Assembly: GCA_017541325.1 (NCBI GenBank)
Contig: JAFXZI010000008.1
Coordinates: forward strand, 1-17,699
Direction of reading: 5' to 3'
DNA length: 17,699 bases
From: Bacilli bacterium
Lineage (GTDB): Bacteria; Bacillota_I; Bacilli_A; RF39; UBA660
Shown: one piece after another, positions 7,335-15,743 of the stretch
Numbering within the stretch: the first letter of the stretch is position 1
Layout of the letters: every line of letters begins with the position of its first letter
Made by a program: the position numbers and the translations under genes
The notes under the pieces: model-generated
Told to the model about the DNA's origin: nothing
Databases searched by the model: none
Seen by the model: the letters and a program-made list of their open reading frames with translations, nothing else

Positions 7335-8099
7335 ATGAGTAAATATTTTACTGATGAAAAAGAAAAAGTAATTCTTCTTAGTAGTTATACTGGAGACGAA
7401 AAAAATCTTTTAATTGCTGCCTTAGGAGATCAATATTTACCAAAAAGTATAATTGATACTTTATCTAGTTTTTACCATTCTTATGGTGGTAGATATAGCG
7501 TAAGAAGTGATGATGAAACAATAAGAGGAGTAGTAGATATTTATAGAAAGTTTCCTAGACTTTCAAAAAAAGCTATTTCAGAGATTGGTTTTGTCTATAT
7601 CCATGATTTATTTGAAAGATATGAACTTGATACAGTATTAACAGGATTATTAAAATTTTTTGGAGAAACAGACGATGCATTTGAAATTTTTTTAAGTGTA
7701 GTATCCAAAAAAGCCGATGAATTAGATGAAGAATATAAAAAACAAGCTGCAAAGTTAGACCTTTATCAAGGGTATAGTAAAGCTTATATTGATTATTTAA
7801 AAAGTTTGGTAATGAGAGAACATATTGATGTTGATAAAATAATGGAATCAATTCCATCAAAAGAATTAATACAAAAAGATGAACAACAATTAGAAGATTT
7901 ATCTAGAAGAAGTAGAATCTATTTTGGATGTTGTTATCCAATTTCTTATCAATTAACTAGAATGCATGCTAAAGGTGAAGATATTTCTAAAATACCAGAA
8001 TTAAAATATTACATAAGTATTACTAAGGAAGAAGGACCAGCTACTTTTACAAAAGAAGATTATTTAAAAGAAATTAAACAACAAATAAAAAGAAAATAA
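7335..8099 (+). CDS. Unknown 254-aa protein co-regulated with asnA
   Basis: This is a soluble, mostly helical 254-residue protein with no signal peptide or membrane segment. Its midsection is acidic and Lys-rich (about 111-190), and a Cys pair C199-C200 sits in YFGCCYPISYQ. It is the first gene behind the asparagine T-box, 69 bp upstream of asnA, so it should be induced by asparagine shortage. It contains a single Asn (N24), matching the total lack of Asn in AsnA, which suggests selection for synthesis during asparagine starvation. The start at 7335 has AAGGAGG at 7321-7327. A longer frame from 7299 begins inside the terminator hairpin and is rejected. I do not recognise the family; a role in asparagine supply or sensing is inferred from context only. 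Confidence 0.85.
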   Translation: MSKYFTDEKEKVILLSSYTGDEKNLLIAALGDQYLPKSIIDTLSSFYHSYGGRYSVRSDDETIRGVVDIYRKFPRLSKKAISEIGFVYIHDLFERYELDTVLTGLLKFFGETDDAFEIFLSVVSKKADELDEEYKKQAAKLDLYQGYSKAYIDYLKSLVMREHIDVDKIMESIPSKELIQKDEQQLEDLSRRSRIYFGCCYPISYQLTRMHAKGEDISKIPELKYYISITKEEGPATFTKEDYLKEIKQQIKRK

Positions 8100-8110
8100 A
8101 TAAGAATAAA

Positions 8111-8133
8111 AAGATATTTCCTACAAGTATCTT
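8111..8133 (+). other. Intercistronic hairpin between the unknown gene and asnA
   Basis: Nine-bp stem AAGATATTT/AAGTATCTT (one wobble) with loop CCTAC. No T-run follows, so it is not a terminator. It may mark RNA processing or stability, or be chance. Confidence 0.4.
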
Positions 8134-8168
8134 AATTTAAAAATAAATTAAAGAAAGAAGGAATTATT

Positions 8169-9122
8169 ATGAAAAAAAAATATAGTTATTTAGAAAAATT
8201 AGAATTAATTAGTAAGTGTAAAGATTATTTTGAAAAAAGTTTAGAAAAAGAATTAGACTTAATAAAAGTAGAGTGTCCATTATTTGTTAAAACATCTAGT
8301 GGATTACAAGATGCTTTAACAGGAGTAGAAAAAGGAATTAAATTTACTAAAGATGAAGAAGATTATGAAATAGTACATAGTCTAGCAAAATGGAAAAGAA
8401 GTGCGTTAGGAAAGTATAAGTTCCCTCTATATAAAGGAATTCTTACTGAAATGCGTGCTATAAGAAAAGATGAGGTTGTAGATGAACTACATTCTATGTA
8501 TGTTGAACAATGGGATTGGGAAAAAGTTATCAAAAAAGAAGATAGAACAATATCTTATCTTAAGAAAATAGTTAGAAAGATATATAAATCAATACAAAAG
8601 ACAAGTATTCATCTAGGAGGATTAATTGAATTAGCACCAAAAGTAACTTTTATTACAAGTCAAGAATTAGAAGATTTATATCCAGATAAAACTCCTAAAG
8701 AAAGAGAAGATGAAATTACCAAAAAATATGGAACAGTTTTTATAATTGGAATTGGAGATAAATTAAAAAGTGGAATTCCACATGACCTTAGAAGTCCTGA
8801 CTATGATGATTGGAGTTTGGATGGTGACTTACTTATCTATAGTAGAGTTTTAGATTCAGCAGTTGAGGTAACTTCAATGGGAATTAGAGTAGATGATAAA
8901 AGTTTATTAAGTCAATTAGAAAAAGTAGATGCAATGGATAGAATAGAACTTCCATATCATCAAAGTATAATTAAAAAAGAACTGCCTCTAACAATAGGTG
9001 GAGGTATAGGTATATCGAGAATATTATTACTTTTGTTAGGAGAAGAACATATAGCTTGTATCCAAGCCTCTGCATGGGGTGAAAAAACACTTTCTAAATT
9101 AAGAATGAAAAAAATACTATAG
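8169..9122 (+). CDS. asnA: Aspartate-ammonia ligase (asparagine synthetase A)
   Basis: Makes L-asparagine from aspartate, ammonia and ATP (releasing AMP and pyrophosphate) in the cytoplasm. The 317-residue protein shows the class II aminoacyl-tRNA-synthetase-like fold motifs of AsnA: G-x-Q-D48, HSLAKWKR from residue 70, the M-x-A-I-R99-K-D-E strand, HSMYVEQWDWE from 108, HDLRSPDYDDW from 205, DGD at 218-220, VTSMGIRVD from 234, and IGGGIGISR284. Length is close to the roughly 330 of E. coli AsnA. It has no asparagine residue at all; at two conserved sites where E. coli AsnA, as I recall it, has Asn (after Q-D and before G-D), it has Ala and Asp. AGAAGGA precedes the ATG. It is second in the T-box operon and is followed by a terminator. 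Confidence 0.97.
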   Translation: MKKKYSYLEKLELISKCKDYFEKSLEKELDLIKVECPLFVKTSSGLQDALTGVEKGIKFTKDEEDYEIVHSLAKWKRSALGKYKFPLYKGILTEMRAIRKDEVVDELHSMYVEQWDWEKVIKKEDRTISYLKKIVRKIYKSIQKTSIHLGGLIELAPKVTFITSQELEDLYPDKTPKEREDEITKKYGTVFIIGIGDKLKSGIPHDLRSPDYDDWSLDGDLLIYSRVLDSAVEVTSMGIRVDDKSLLSQLEKVDAMDRIELPYHQSIIKKELPLTIGGGIGISRILLLLLGEEHIACIQASAWGEKTLSKLRMKKIL

Positions 9123-9126
9123 TAAT

Positions 9127-9155
9127 AAAAAAGACTTTTAATAAGTCTTTTTTTT
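9127..9155 (+). terminator. Rho-independent terminator after asnA
   Basis: The arms (A-run)GACTT and AAGTC(T-run) pair perfectly over 11 bp around TTAAT, with a T-run to 9155. Confidence 0.9.
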
Positions 9156-9156
9156 G

Positions 9157-9165
9157 TGATACAAT
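9157..9165 (+). promoter_or_regulatory. Extended -10 promoter of the type VII secretion operon
   Basis: TG-A-TACAAT lies right behind the asnA terminator. The -35 hexamer is weak and would fall in the terminator loop. It is followed by AGGAAAATAGGAG and the essC ATG at 9192. Confidence 0.5.
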
Positions 9166-9191
9166 TACTATAGGAAAATAGGAGTCGGCTT

Positions 9192-12100
9192 ATGAAGTTA
9201 TATTTAGTTGATACTGAAAAATTATATACTTTTGATTTACCTAACAAAGTTAATGGGTCTTTTTTGTTTTCCTTTAGAGGAATCAACAATATAGAAAATA
9301 CTATTAATATTGATGCAGTCGATGAAAAATGGGTTATAAAAAGCAATGGTAATGTTGACGTAATTGCCAATAGTACTAAAATTGAATCTGCGACATTAAG
9401 AGATTATATTGAATATAAATTACAAGTAGGCGGAAGAAAAAATATAGATTATTTGTATGCTATGCCATCATATGATGAAAATGTATATAAGTACGAAGTA
9501 AAAAACTCTATAACTACAATAACAATTGGTAAAGTAAATTGTAATATTTCATATAATAATGAACAACTTCTACCAGCTCAACTTAATATTTCAAGATCTG
9601 GAAATGATTGGTATGTTGTACCTGCTCAATCTGATACAGCATCATCATTTTTAAATAATAAAAAGATTAAAATAGCTACTAAAATATATACTGGTGACGT
9701 AATTTTTATAAATGGATTAAAAATCATTTGGATGAATAAATTCTTGGTTGTAAATAATCCACAAAATCTTGTTAAAGTTGAAGGATTAGATCAATATTTT
9801 GAAAAAGAGAAAATAGATAATACTAAATATGATCCGGTTCCAGAAGAAGAAGCAATTGTACCTTTATATACTAATAACGATTATTTTTCACATACTCCTA
9901 GAATAAGAACCGTTATAGAACATAAAGATGTACAAATTGATTCACCTCCAGGAAATCAAGAAAAAACTAATGATTTACCAATTTTACTTGCAATAGCGAC
10001 ATCTATAACAATGGTAGCATCTTCTATATTTATGCTTTATTATTCATTTTATAGTTTATATAGAGGCGGAGATAAAATGAGAATAATTCCGAGAATTATT
10101 CTATCTTTTATTATGCTTTTTGGTGCTTTAGTAGTTCCAAGATTAATGAGAAGATGGCAAAAGAAACAAAGACATAAAAGAGAAATGCTTAGACAACAAA
10201 AATATGGAATGTATTTAGCTCAAAAAGAACAAGAAATTCAATATATACTTAATTCTCAAATTCAAGTATTAAATGAAAATAATATATCTCTTCCTGAAGT
10301 TGCAGCAATAATTAAAAATAAGAGTAGGACCATTTGGAGTAGAGAAACAAAAGAAAATGATTTCTTAAGAGTAAGACTAGGTTTGGGAGATTGTCCAGCA
10401 GATTTAACTATTTCAGCTCCTGAAAAACATTTCTCATTAGATGAAGATGATCTAATAAATAAAGTAATAGATGTTCCTGGAAAATATAGTACATTAAAAA
10501 ATATTCCAATAACATTTTCTTTGATTGAAAATAATATTTCATCATTTATATTTGATTGTGATTTTAAAGATACATATATTGATGGGTTATTACTACAACT
10601 ATTTGCTTTTCATAGTCCATTAGATTTAAAAATAGTATTATTTACTGATTCTGAAAATGAAGAACGATGGCATTATCTTAAAAAGTTACCTCATTTTTGG
10701 AGTGCAGATCATTCAATTAGATTCTTTGCAACTGATAGTGAAGAAACTAAAACTGTACTTGCTTTTCTTGATAAAGAGTTTACTCGAAGAGAAGAAAATA
10801 ATAAGGGAGATACTGAGGAAAAAATTCAAGAAAATAGAAATGAAAAAAGAGATGCTCCATATACGAAGTATAATGAGTATTATTTAATAATTACGGATGA
10901 CTATAATAATATTAAGAACTCTACATTTTTAAGTAAGTTTTTGAAAGAAAATGTTAATTTAGGATTCTCTTTGGTTTTCTTTGGAGATGATATTAAAAAC
11001 TTACCACAAGAGTGTAATACTTTCGTTCAAATATATGAAAAAGAAAGTGGTATCTTTAATAAAGAATTAAATACTGATACCTTAGTTAAGTTTAAAGCTG
11101 ATTATGATCCTACAATTAATATGGAAGAATTAGCATCAACTATTTCAAATATTCCAGTTAAGAGTAAAGATTTAGCTTCATCTTTACCAACATCTGTATC
11201 ATTCTTAGAAATGTATAAAATAGGTAAAATTGAACAATTTAATGTACTTAATAGATGGTCAGTAAATGATCCAACAAATAGTTTAAGTGCCCCAATAGGA
11301 GTTCATATAAATGGAGATTTATTTAAATTAGACTTACATGAAAAATATGATGGGCCACATGGATTAATTGCGGGTTCAACTGGTTCTGGTAAATCAGAAT
11401 TTATAATTACTTATATTCTTTCTATGGCAATTAATTATCACCCATATGAAGTTCAATTTGTACTTATAGACTATAAAGGTGGAGGACTTTCTGGAGCTTT
11501 TCAAAATAAAGAAACTGGAATTAAACTTCCACATGTAGTTGGTACAATTACTAACTTAGATGTAGCTGAAATGAATCGTTCATTAGTATCTATAGAAAGT
11601 GAATTAAAAAGAAGGCAAGCAAAGTTTAATGAAGTACGTGATTTAACTGGTGAAAGTACCATGGATATTTATAAATATCAAAGATTATATCGCGAAGGTG
11701 TAATTAAAGAACCTATGTCTCACTTGTTCATCATTTCAGATGAGTTTGCGGAGTTAAAAAAACAACAGCCAGATTTTATGACTCAATTAATATCTACTTC
11801 TCGTATTGGACGTTCGTTAGGAGTTCACTTGATACTAGCAACTCAAAAGCCTAGTGGAGTAGTTAATGATCAAATTTGGTCTAACTCTAAGTTTAGGGTT
11901 TGCTTAAAAGTTCAAACTAGAGGAGACTCAAACGAAATGTTAAAACGTCCTGATGCTGCATCGCTAAAAGAAGCTGGTAGATTTTATTTGCAAGTTGGGT
12001 ATGATGAATATTTTGATATTGGTCAATCTGGATGGACAGGTGCAAAATATATTCCTTCTGAAAGAATTATTAAAAAATATGATGAGACAATTAATTTTAT

Positions 12101-13814
12101 CAACAACAATGGTGGAATAATTAAAACCATTGGAGAAGTTATTCAAAAAACGGATGAAGAAGATAATGGTGATCAATTAACAAATATTGTTAAATACTTA
12201 TGCGATATTGCAGAAAAAGAAAACTTAAATCCAAGAAAAATGTGGTTAGATATATTACCAGAATTTACTACGGTTGAGGGATTAGAGAAGAAATATAATT
12301 ATGTTGAAAAGCCATATATCATAAGGTCAATAATTGGAGAATATGATAATCCTAAAAATCAAGAACAAGGATTATATACTATTAATTTCTCAGAAACTGG
12401 AAATCTATATATAAGAGGTATTAATGGTAGTGGTAAAGAGAACTTATTGGCTTCAATAGTTTATTCTATTTGTACAAATCATACTCCAGAAGAAATAAAT
12501 ATATATATAGGTGATTTTGGAGCTGAAACATTAACTATGTATAATAAAATGCCCCATGTAGGAGATGTATTTACTGTTAATGATCAAGAAAAAATCTTAA
12601 ATCTAGAAAAGCAATTAGATTTAGAACTTGAAACAAGAAAAAAAGAATTTATAGATTATGGTGGAAGTTATCTAGAATATAATAAACAAAATGAAAAGAA
12701 GAAGCCTTTAATACTTGTTATTTTAAATGGATTTGAAACATTTGTAGAAAATTATCCAAGAAAAACAGAAATGTTTGACATATTATTTAGAGATGGAGCT
12801 AAATATGGAATAGTATTTATAGTTTCATCAACTGTAAATAATATTCTAAGACTTAAGGTTAATCAAAACTTCCCAAATAAGATTTCTATGAAACAATCTG
12901 ATAATTCTCTATATAGAGATTTAATAGGTTCACCTCGTTCACTAATACCTGCCGATAAGTTTGGTAGAGGTATAGGACTTGTTGAAAAAACACCTCTTGA
13001 ATTTCAAGCAACTTCAGTTGCTAAAAGCGAAAATTTAACAAAAACAATAAAAGAAAAAATTACTGAATTAACATCAAAATATACATATAAAGTACCACCA
13101 ATAAAGACATTACCAGCTGTATGTACTTTAGAAAATGTTAAGGAAGATATTAATAATCCTAAAGGAATACCTATTGGTATTGAATTAAATAGTTTGGATA
13201 CATTACTATATCAATTTGAAATTGATAGAATAAATATAATATATGCATCGGCTATTAATAATCATATTAATTTCTTTTACGGAATTGCTAATGAATTATT
13301 AATGAATAAAAATGATGTAATAGTAGTAGATGCGTTGAATGCTTTTGAAAAGCAATATGATGGTTTGAAAATCATAAATGATAAATTTGATGAAGCTATT
13401 AGAGATATAGCAACGACATTAAATCAAGATGCATCAAATAAAAAACATACATATTATATATTTATAGGTCCTGCAGAATTAAAAGAAAAACTATCTGATC
13501 AAAATAAAGTAATATTTAGTGAAATATTTAAAAGATCAAGTTTGTTTAAAAATAGTACATTTATTTTTGCAGAGAATTATGGAGTTGCAAATAATATAAG
13601 AAATGAAGATTGGTATCGCGCAAACGTTGATAATAGTTGTGGAATTTGGCTTGGTGAAAATGTTGGAAACCAAATAGCAATTACAATTAGTAATATGTCA
13701 TTAGATGATAAAAGAATTACATTCCCATATATTGGTTATGCAGTATATAAGGGCAACTATGCAATTATTAAATATTTAGTAGATGGATTGGAGGATGATA
13801 GCGATGGAGAATAA
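9192..13814 (+). CDS. essC: EssC-type FtsK/SpoIIIE ATPase of type VII secretion (T7SSb)
   Basis: This is the motor ATPase of the ESX/T7SSb machine in the cytoplasmic membrane. The 1540 residues are in EssC order: two N-terminal FHA-like domains (about 1-90 and 108-190); two membrane helices (about 263-290 and 298-318); a degenerate ATPase-like region (about 380-620); then three FtsK-type domains. D1 has Walker A GSTGSGKS (728-735, K734), the strand VLIDYKGGG (757-765) and ISDEFAEL with D850-E851. D2 has GINGSGKE (1076-1083), where Glu replaces the usual Ser/Thr, and ILNGFE at its Walker B place (N1179). D3 (about 1300-1530) shows no Walker A. Only D1 therefore looks fully active, as in known EssC proteins. 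GGAG precedes the ATG. It is the first gene of the operon and overlaps esaB by 11 bp. Confidence 0.95.
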   Translation: MKLYLVDTEKLYTFDLPNKVNGSFLFSFRGINNIENTINIDAVDEKWVIKSNGNVDVIANSTKIESATLRDYIEYKLQVGGRKNIDYLYAMPSYDENVYKYEVKNSITTITIGKVNCNISYNNEQLLPAQLNISRSGNDWYVVPAQSDTASSFLNNKKIKIATKIYTGDVIFINGLKIIWMNKFLVVNNPQNLVKVEGLDQYFEKEKIDNTKYDPVPEEEAIVPLYTNNDYFSHTPRIRTVIEHKDVQIDSPPGNQEKTNDLPILLAIATSITMVASSIFMLYYSFYSLYRGGDKMRIIPRIILSFIMLFGALVVPRLMRRWQKKQRHKREMLRQQKYGMYLAQKEQEIQYILNSQIQVLNENNISLPEVAAIIKNKSRTIWSRETKENDFLRVRLGLGDCPADLTISAPEKHFSLDEDDLINKVIDVPGKYSTLKNIPITFSLIENNISSFIFDCDFKDTYIDGLLLQLFAFHSPLDLKIVLFTDSENEERWHYLKKLPHFWSADHSIRFFATDSEETKTVLAFLDKEFTRREENNKGDTEEKIQENRNEKRDAPYTKYNEYYLIITDDYNNIKNSTFLSKFLKENVNLGFSLVFFGDDIKNLPQECNTFVQIYEKESGIFNKELNTDTLVKFKADYDPTINMEELASTISNIPVKSKDLASSLPTSVSFLEMYKIGKIEQFNVLNRWSVNDPTNSLSAPIGVHINGDLFKLDLHEKYDGPHGLIAGSTGSGKSEFIITYILSMAINYHPYEVQFVLIDYKGGGLSGAFQNKETGIKLPHVVGTITNLDVAEMNRSLVSIESELKRRQAKFNEVRDLTGESTMDIYKYQRLYREGVIKEPMSHLFIISDEFAELKKQQPDFMTQLISTSRIGRSLGVHLILATQKPSGVVNDQIWSNSKFRVCLKVQTRGDSNEMLKRPDAASLKEAGRFYLQVGYDEYFDIGQSGWTGAKYIPSERIIKKYDETINFINNNGGIIKTIGEVIQKTDEEDNGDQLTNIVKYLCDIAEKENLNPRKMWLDILPEFTTVEGLEKKYNYVEKPYIIRSIIGEYDNPKNQEQGLYTINFSETGNLYIRGINGSGKENLLASIVYSICTNHTPEEINIYIGDFGAETLTMYNKMPHVGDVFTVNDQEKILNLEKQLDLELETRKKEFIDYGGSYLEYNKQNEKKKPLILVILNGFETFVENYPRKTEMFDILFRDGAKYGIVFIVSSTVNNILRLKVNQNFPNKISMKQSDNSLYRDLIGSPRSLIPADKFGRGIGLVEKTPLEFQATSVAKSENLTKTIKEKITELTSKYTYKVPPIKTLPAVCTLENVKEDINNPKGIPIGIELNSLDTLLYQFEIDRINIIYASAINNHINFFYGIANELLMNKNDVIVVDALNAFEKQYDGLKIINDKFDEAIRDIATTLNQDASNKKHTYYIFIGPAELKEKLSDQNKVIFSEIFKRSSLFKNSTFIFAENYGVANNIRNEDWYRANVDNSCGIWLGENVGNQIAITISNMSLDDKRITFPYIGYAVYKGNYAIIKYLVDGLEDDSDGE

Positions 13815-14058
13815 AGTTTTAGTCGAAGTTATTGTCCCTTCCATTGAAAAAAAATATGATATATATTTACCTGTTAATAAAAGAATAGGAAATGTAATAG
13901 AATATATAGGAAAAGGTATATATGAATTTACAACTGGTGACTTTAAAATAAATGATAGTATGTGTTTATATAATAGTTATACTGGAATAAGATATGATAA
14001 TAATGCGATAATTAGAAAAACAGATATAAGAAATGGGACAAAGTTAGTATTACTATAG
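13804..14058 (+). CDS. esaB: EsaB/YukD-type ubiquitin-like T7SS accessory protein
   Basis: This 84-residue protein has a ubiquitin-like beta-grasp pattern: strand VLVEVIVPS, turn, strand KYDIYLPVNKRI, a helix around IGNVIEYI, and a final strand TKLVLL. The size and pattern match YukD/EsaB, the small cytoplasmic T7SSb component required for substrate secretion. Position directly after essC, with an 11-bp overlap, supports the call. I chose the ATG at 13804, 9 bases after GGAGG at 13790-13794, over an upstream in-frame ATG at 13783. Sequence identity to characterised members is not obvious by eye; size, fold pattern and context carry the assignment. Confidence 0.8.
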   Translation: MENKVLVEVIVPSIEKKYDIYLPVNKRIGNVIEYIGKGIYEFTTGDFKINDSMCLYNSYTGIRYDNNAIIRKTDIRNGTKLVLL

Positions 14059-14071
14059 GGAGGAATTATAA

Positions 14072-14344
14072 ATGTTAAATGAAAATATTGTTGATGCAAG
14101 ACAAATATATTATGACTTTTTAGATAATGTTAATAGTATTAAAGATTCTCTACTTGAAAACATTGAAACATTAGAAAAAATCAATAATGATATGGATTTT
14201 GCTTATACAGTTGATGAAGGAAAAGCAGATGAAGGTTATCTAGTTAAAACATTAGATGAAGCAAAAAGAGTTTACAACAGTTTAGTATATACTATTATTC
14301 CAGCTATAAACGAAAAGATAGACATAATGTCTAGCCAAATGTAA
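14072..14344 (+). CDS. Small helical T7SS-locus protein (WXG100-sized, no WXG)
   Basis: This 90-residue helical protein has two amphipathic helices (about 6-42 and 57-88) separated by a turn with D-E-G-K-A-D-E-G. The size and helix-turn-helix layout resemble WXG100 proteins or the small Lap-type partners of LXG toxins, but there is no W-x-G and no Trp at all. GGGAGGAA stands directly before the ATG, and the gene is 13 bp from esaB in the same operon. It is most likely a chaperone, partner or non-canonical substrate of the secretion machine (inference). Family not recognised. Confidence 0.7.
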   Translation: MLNENIVDARQIYYDFLDNVNSIKDSLLENIETLEKINNDMDFAYTVDEGKADEGYLVKTLDEAKRVYNSLVYTIIPAINEKIDIMSSQM

Positions 14345-14358
14345 TTACGAGGTGAATT

Positions 14359-14652
14359 ATGGAAAAGATTAATGTTGATACTCAAGAACTAAAATCTAGT
14401 GGAAATGATTTAAAAAGATTATCAAATAATTTAAGTGGTAATTTTGATGATTTCTTTGACTTAATAAAGAATGTACCTCTAAAAAATATTTGGACTGGAA
14501 AAGTTGCAGAAACGTATACAAAAAATGCAATGACAGAAAAGGACATGTATAAGAATTATTCTGAAAGCATTAATAAACTTGGAGACGTAATGGTAGAACA
14601 TGCAGAAAAACTAGAACAGTTAATTAGAGATAATAGGATAGAATATAAGTAG
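14359..14652 (+). CDS. WXG100 family T7SS protein
   Basis: This 97-residue protein has the WXG100 layout: helix one (about 7-36), the turn W45-T-G47, and helix two (about 51-90). WXG100 proteins (EsxA-like) form helical-hairpin dimers and are substrates and structural partners of T7SS. The usual C-terminal Y-x-x-x-D/E export signal is not evident; the tail reads HAEKLEQLI. It has a GAGGTGA site, is 14 bp after the preceding gene, and belongs to the essC operon. The family call is good. Whether it pairs with itself or with a neighbour is unknown. Confidence 0.85.
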   Translation: MEKINVDTQELKSSGNDLKRLSNNLSGNFDDFFDLIKNVPLKNIWTGKVAETYTKNAMTEKDMYKNYSESINKLGDVMVEHAEKLEQLIRDNRIEYK

Positions 14653-14660
14653 GTGATATG

Positions 14661-14975
14661 ATGACAAAAATAATGTATGATCAATTGGTAATAAATCAAA
14701 GAATAAAACCTAATTTGGATACCATTATAGATTCTTTAAATAATACTATTATTTCAATGAATGAATTAAAAATACCAAATGATTTTGTTTATAAAAATGC
14801 TTTAAGAAAACATAGAGATTCTACATCAAAAATAAAAGATGATGTTATAAAATATAAAGATTGGATAGAAGATTTCGATAATAAAATTAAAGATGTAGAA
14901 GAAGATTATGCTAACGAAATTAATAGTATAAATAATTTAGAAATAAAAGTACGACAAAGCAAAATTGTAAAGTAG
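14661..14975 (+). CDS. Small coiled-coil T7SS-locus protein
   Basis: This 104-residue, mostly helical protein has two long charged helices (about 15-45 and 48-90) and one Trp (in KYKDWIEDF) but no W-x-G. The start is set at the second of two tandem ATGs (14658 and 14661), because AGGTG at 14651-14655 gives a 5-base spacing there and only 2 bases to the first. Size and position suggest a WXG100-like substrate or partner. No known family is recognised. Confidence 0.65.
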   Translation: MTKIMYDQLVINQRIKPNLDTIIDSLNNTIISMNELKIPNDFVYKNALRKHRDSTSKIKDDVIKYKDWIEDFDNKIKDVEEDYANEINSINNLEIKVRQSKIVK

Positions 14976-15042
14976 ACAGAAACATGTTGAAAAAAAACAA
15001 TATAAATAATAAAATAAAAGTAAATAATAAGGGAAAGTGAAT

Positions 15043-15333
15043 ATGTTGGAAAATAGTGCAGAGTTTATTGATGGAAATAAAATTAGTATGTTAAGAGATG
15101 ATATTCTTTCTTATCAAAATTTAATTAATGATACTCATAATAATATTAATGATATTATAAGCGGATTAATTGAAAAAGGTTTTGATGAGGATAAAAATCT
15201 TTTAAAGACACTTAACCAATTAAAAACATCTAAAAAAAACATTATTTCAAATATAAATTCTTATAATGATGATTATAATGATGTTTTAAAAAGTTTTCAA
15301 AAGATAGATTCTACTATTGAAGATAATATTTAA
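15043..15333 (+). CDS. Small coiled-coil T7SS-locus protein
   Basis: This 96-residue Asn/Asp/Lys-rich helical protein reads as a helical hairpin broken near LIEKGFDEDKN (about 44-54). It has no W-x-G and no Trp. ATG at 15043 is preferred over the GTG at 15037, since AAGGGA at 15029-15034 is 8 bases upstream. It is the only gene of this group set off by a longer A-rich gap (67 bp), which contains no terminator or promoter I can support. Like its neighbours it is probably a T7SS partner or substrate (inference). Confidence 0.65.
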   Translation: MLENSAEFIDGNKISMLRDDILSYQNLINDTHNNINDIISGLIEKGFDEDKNLLKTLNQLKTSKKNIISNINSYNDDYNDVLKSFQKIDSTIEDNI

Positions 15334-15355
15334 TTTCAAAAAAGGAGGAAAAAAT

Positions 15356-15742
15356 ATGCCAGAAGAAACTACATATGCAAGTGAATTTGCTCAAGGTTAT
15401 AGCCATACTGGGGTAACTGAGTTATGGGATGAAATCGATAAAATAGTTCTTAGTGGTGAAAATTCAGCTAAAAATCAAGCAATTAATGAGGTTGAGAATT
15501 TAATTACTGCTATGGATAATGTGTTTATTGGACCAAGTGAAGGTGAATTAAATCCAAAGGGATGGTTCCAAGCAGCATTAAGAAAAGACGCAGAATTGTT
15601 TGGAAGTATGTTAGATCAATTTATGAGTAAGTGTAAAACTGAAATTTTTAATGCATCAGCAGCTTTTACAGCAGAGGATAAAAGTATGGCAGATTGGATA
15701 GATGAACATAATCCAATGTTAAGTAATGGAGGTGAACAATAA
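15356..15742 (+). CDS. WXG100-like T7SS candidate substrate (128 aa)
   Basis: This 128-residue protein has helix one (about 18-52) ending in MDNVFIGPSEGEL. FIG sits where WXG100 proteins have W-x-G. A second helix runs about 68-100 (GWFQAALRKDAELFGSML), and a third part ends in NGGEQ. The start at 15356 follows a very strong AAAGGAGG; the longer frame from 15317 begins before that site and is rejected. It is tightly followed (1 bp) by the next gene, with GGAGGTGA inside its own end, so the two are probably translated together. Secretion by the EssC machine is inferred from context. Confidence 0.7.
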   Translation: MPEETTYASEFAQGYSHTGVTELWDEIDKIVLSGENSAKNQAINEVENLITAMDNVFIGPSEGELNPKGWFQAALRKDAELFGSMLDQFMSKCKTEIFNASAAFTAEDKSMADWIDEHNPMLSNGGEQ

Positions 15743-15743
15743 T

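Noticed and set aside
14984-15040. 18-codon Lys/Asn-rich frame between two T7SS genes, ending in TGA
   Set aside because: No ribosome binding site and a composition expected of A-rich intergenic DNA; judged chance.
15317-15355. Upstream ATG extending the 128-aa protein by 13 residues
   Set aside because: It overlaps the previous gene, and the best ribosome site (AAAGGAGG) lies inside the extension, pointing to 15356.
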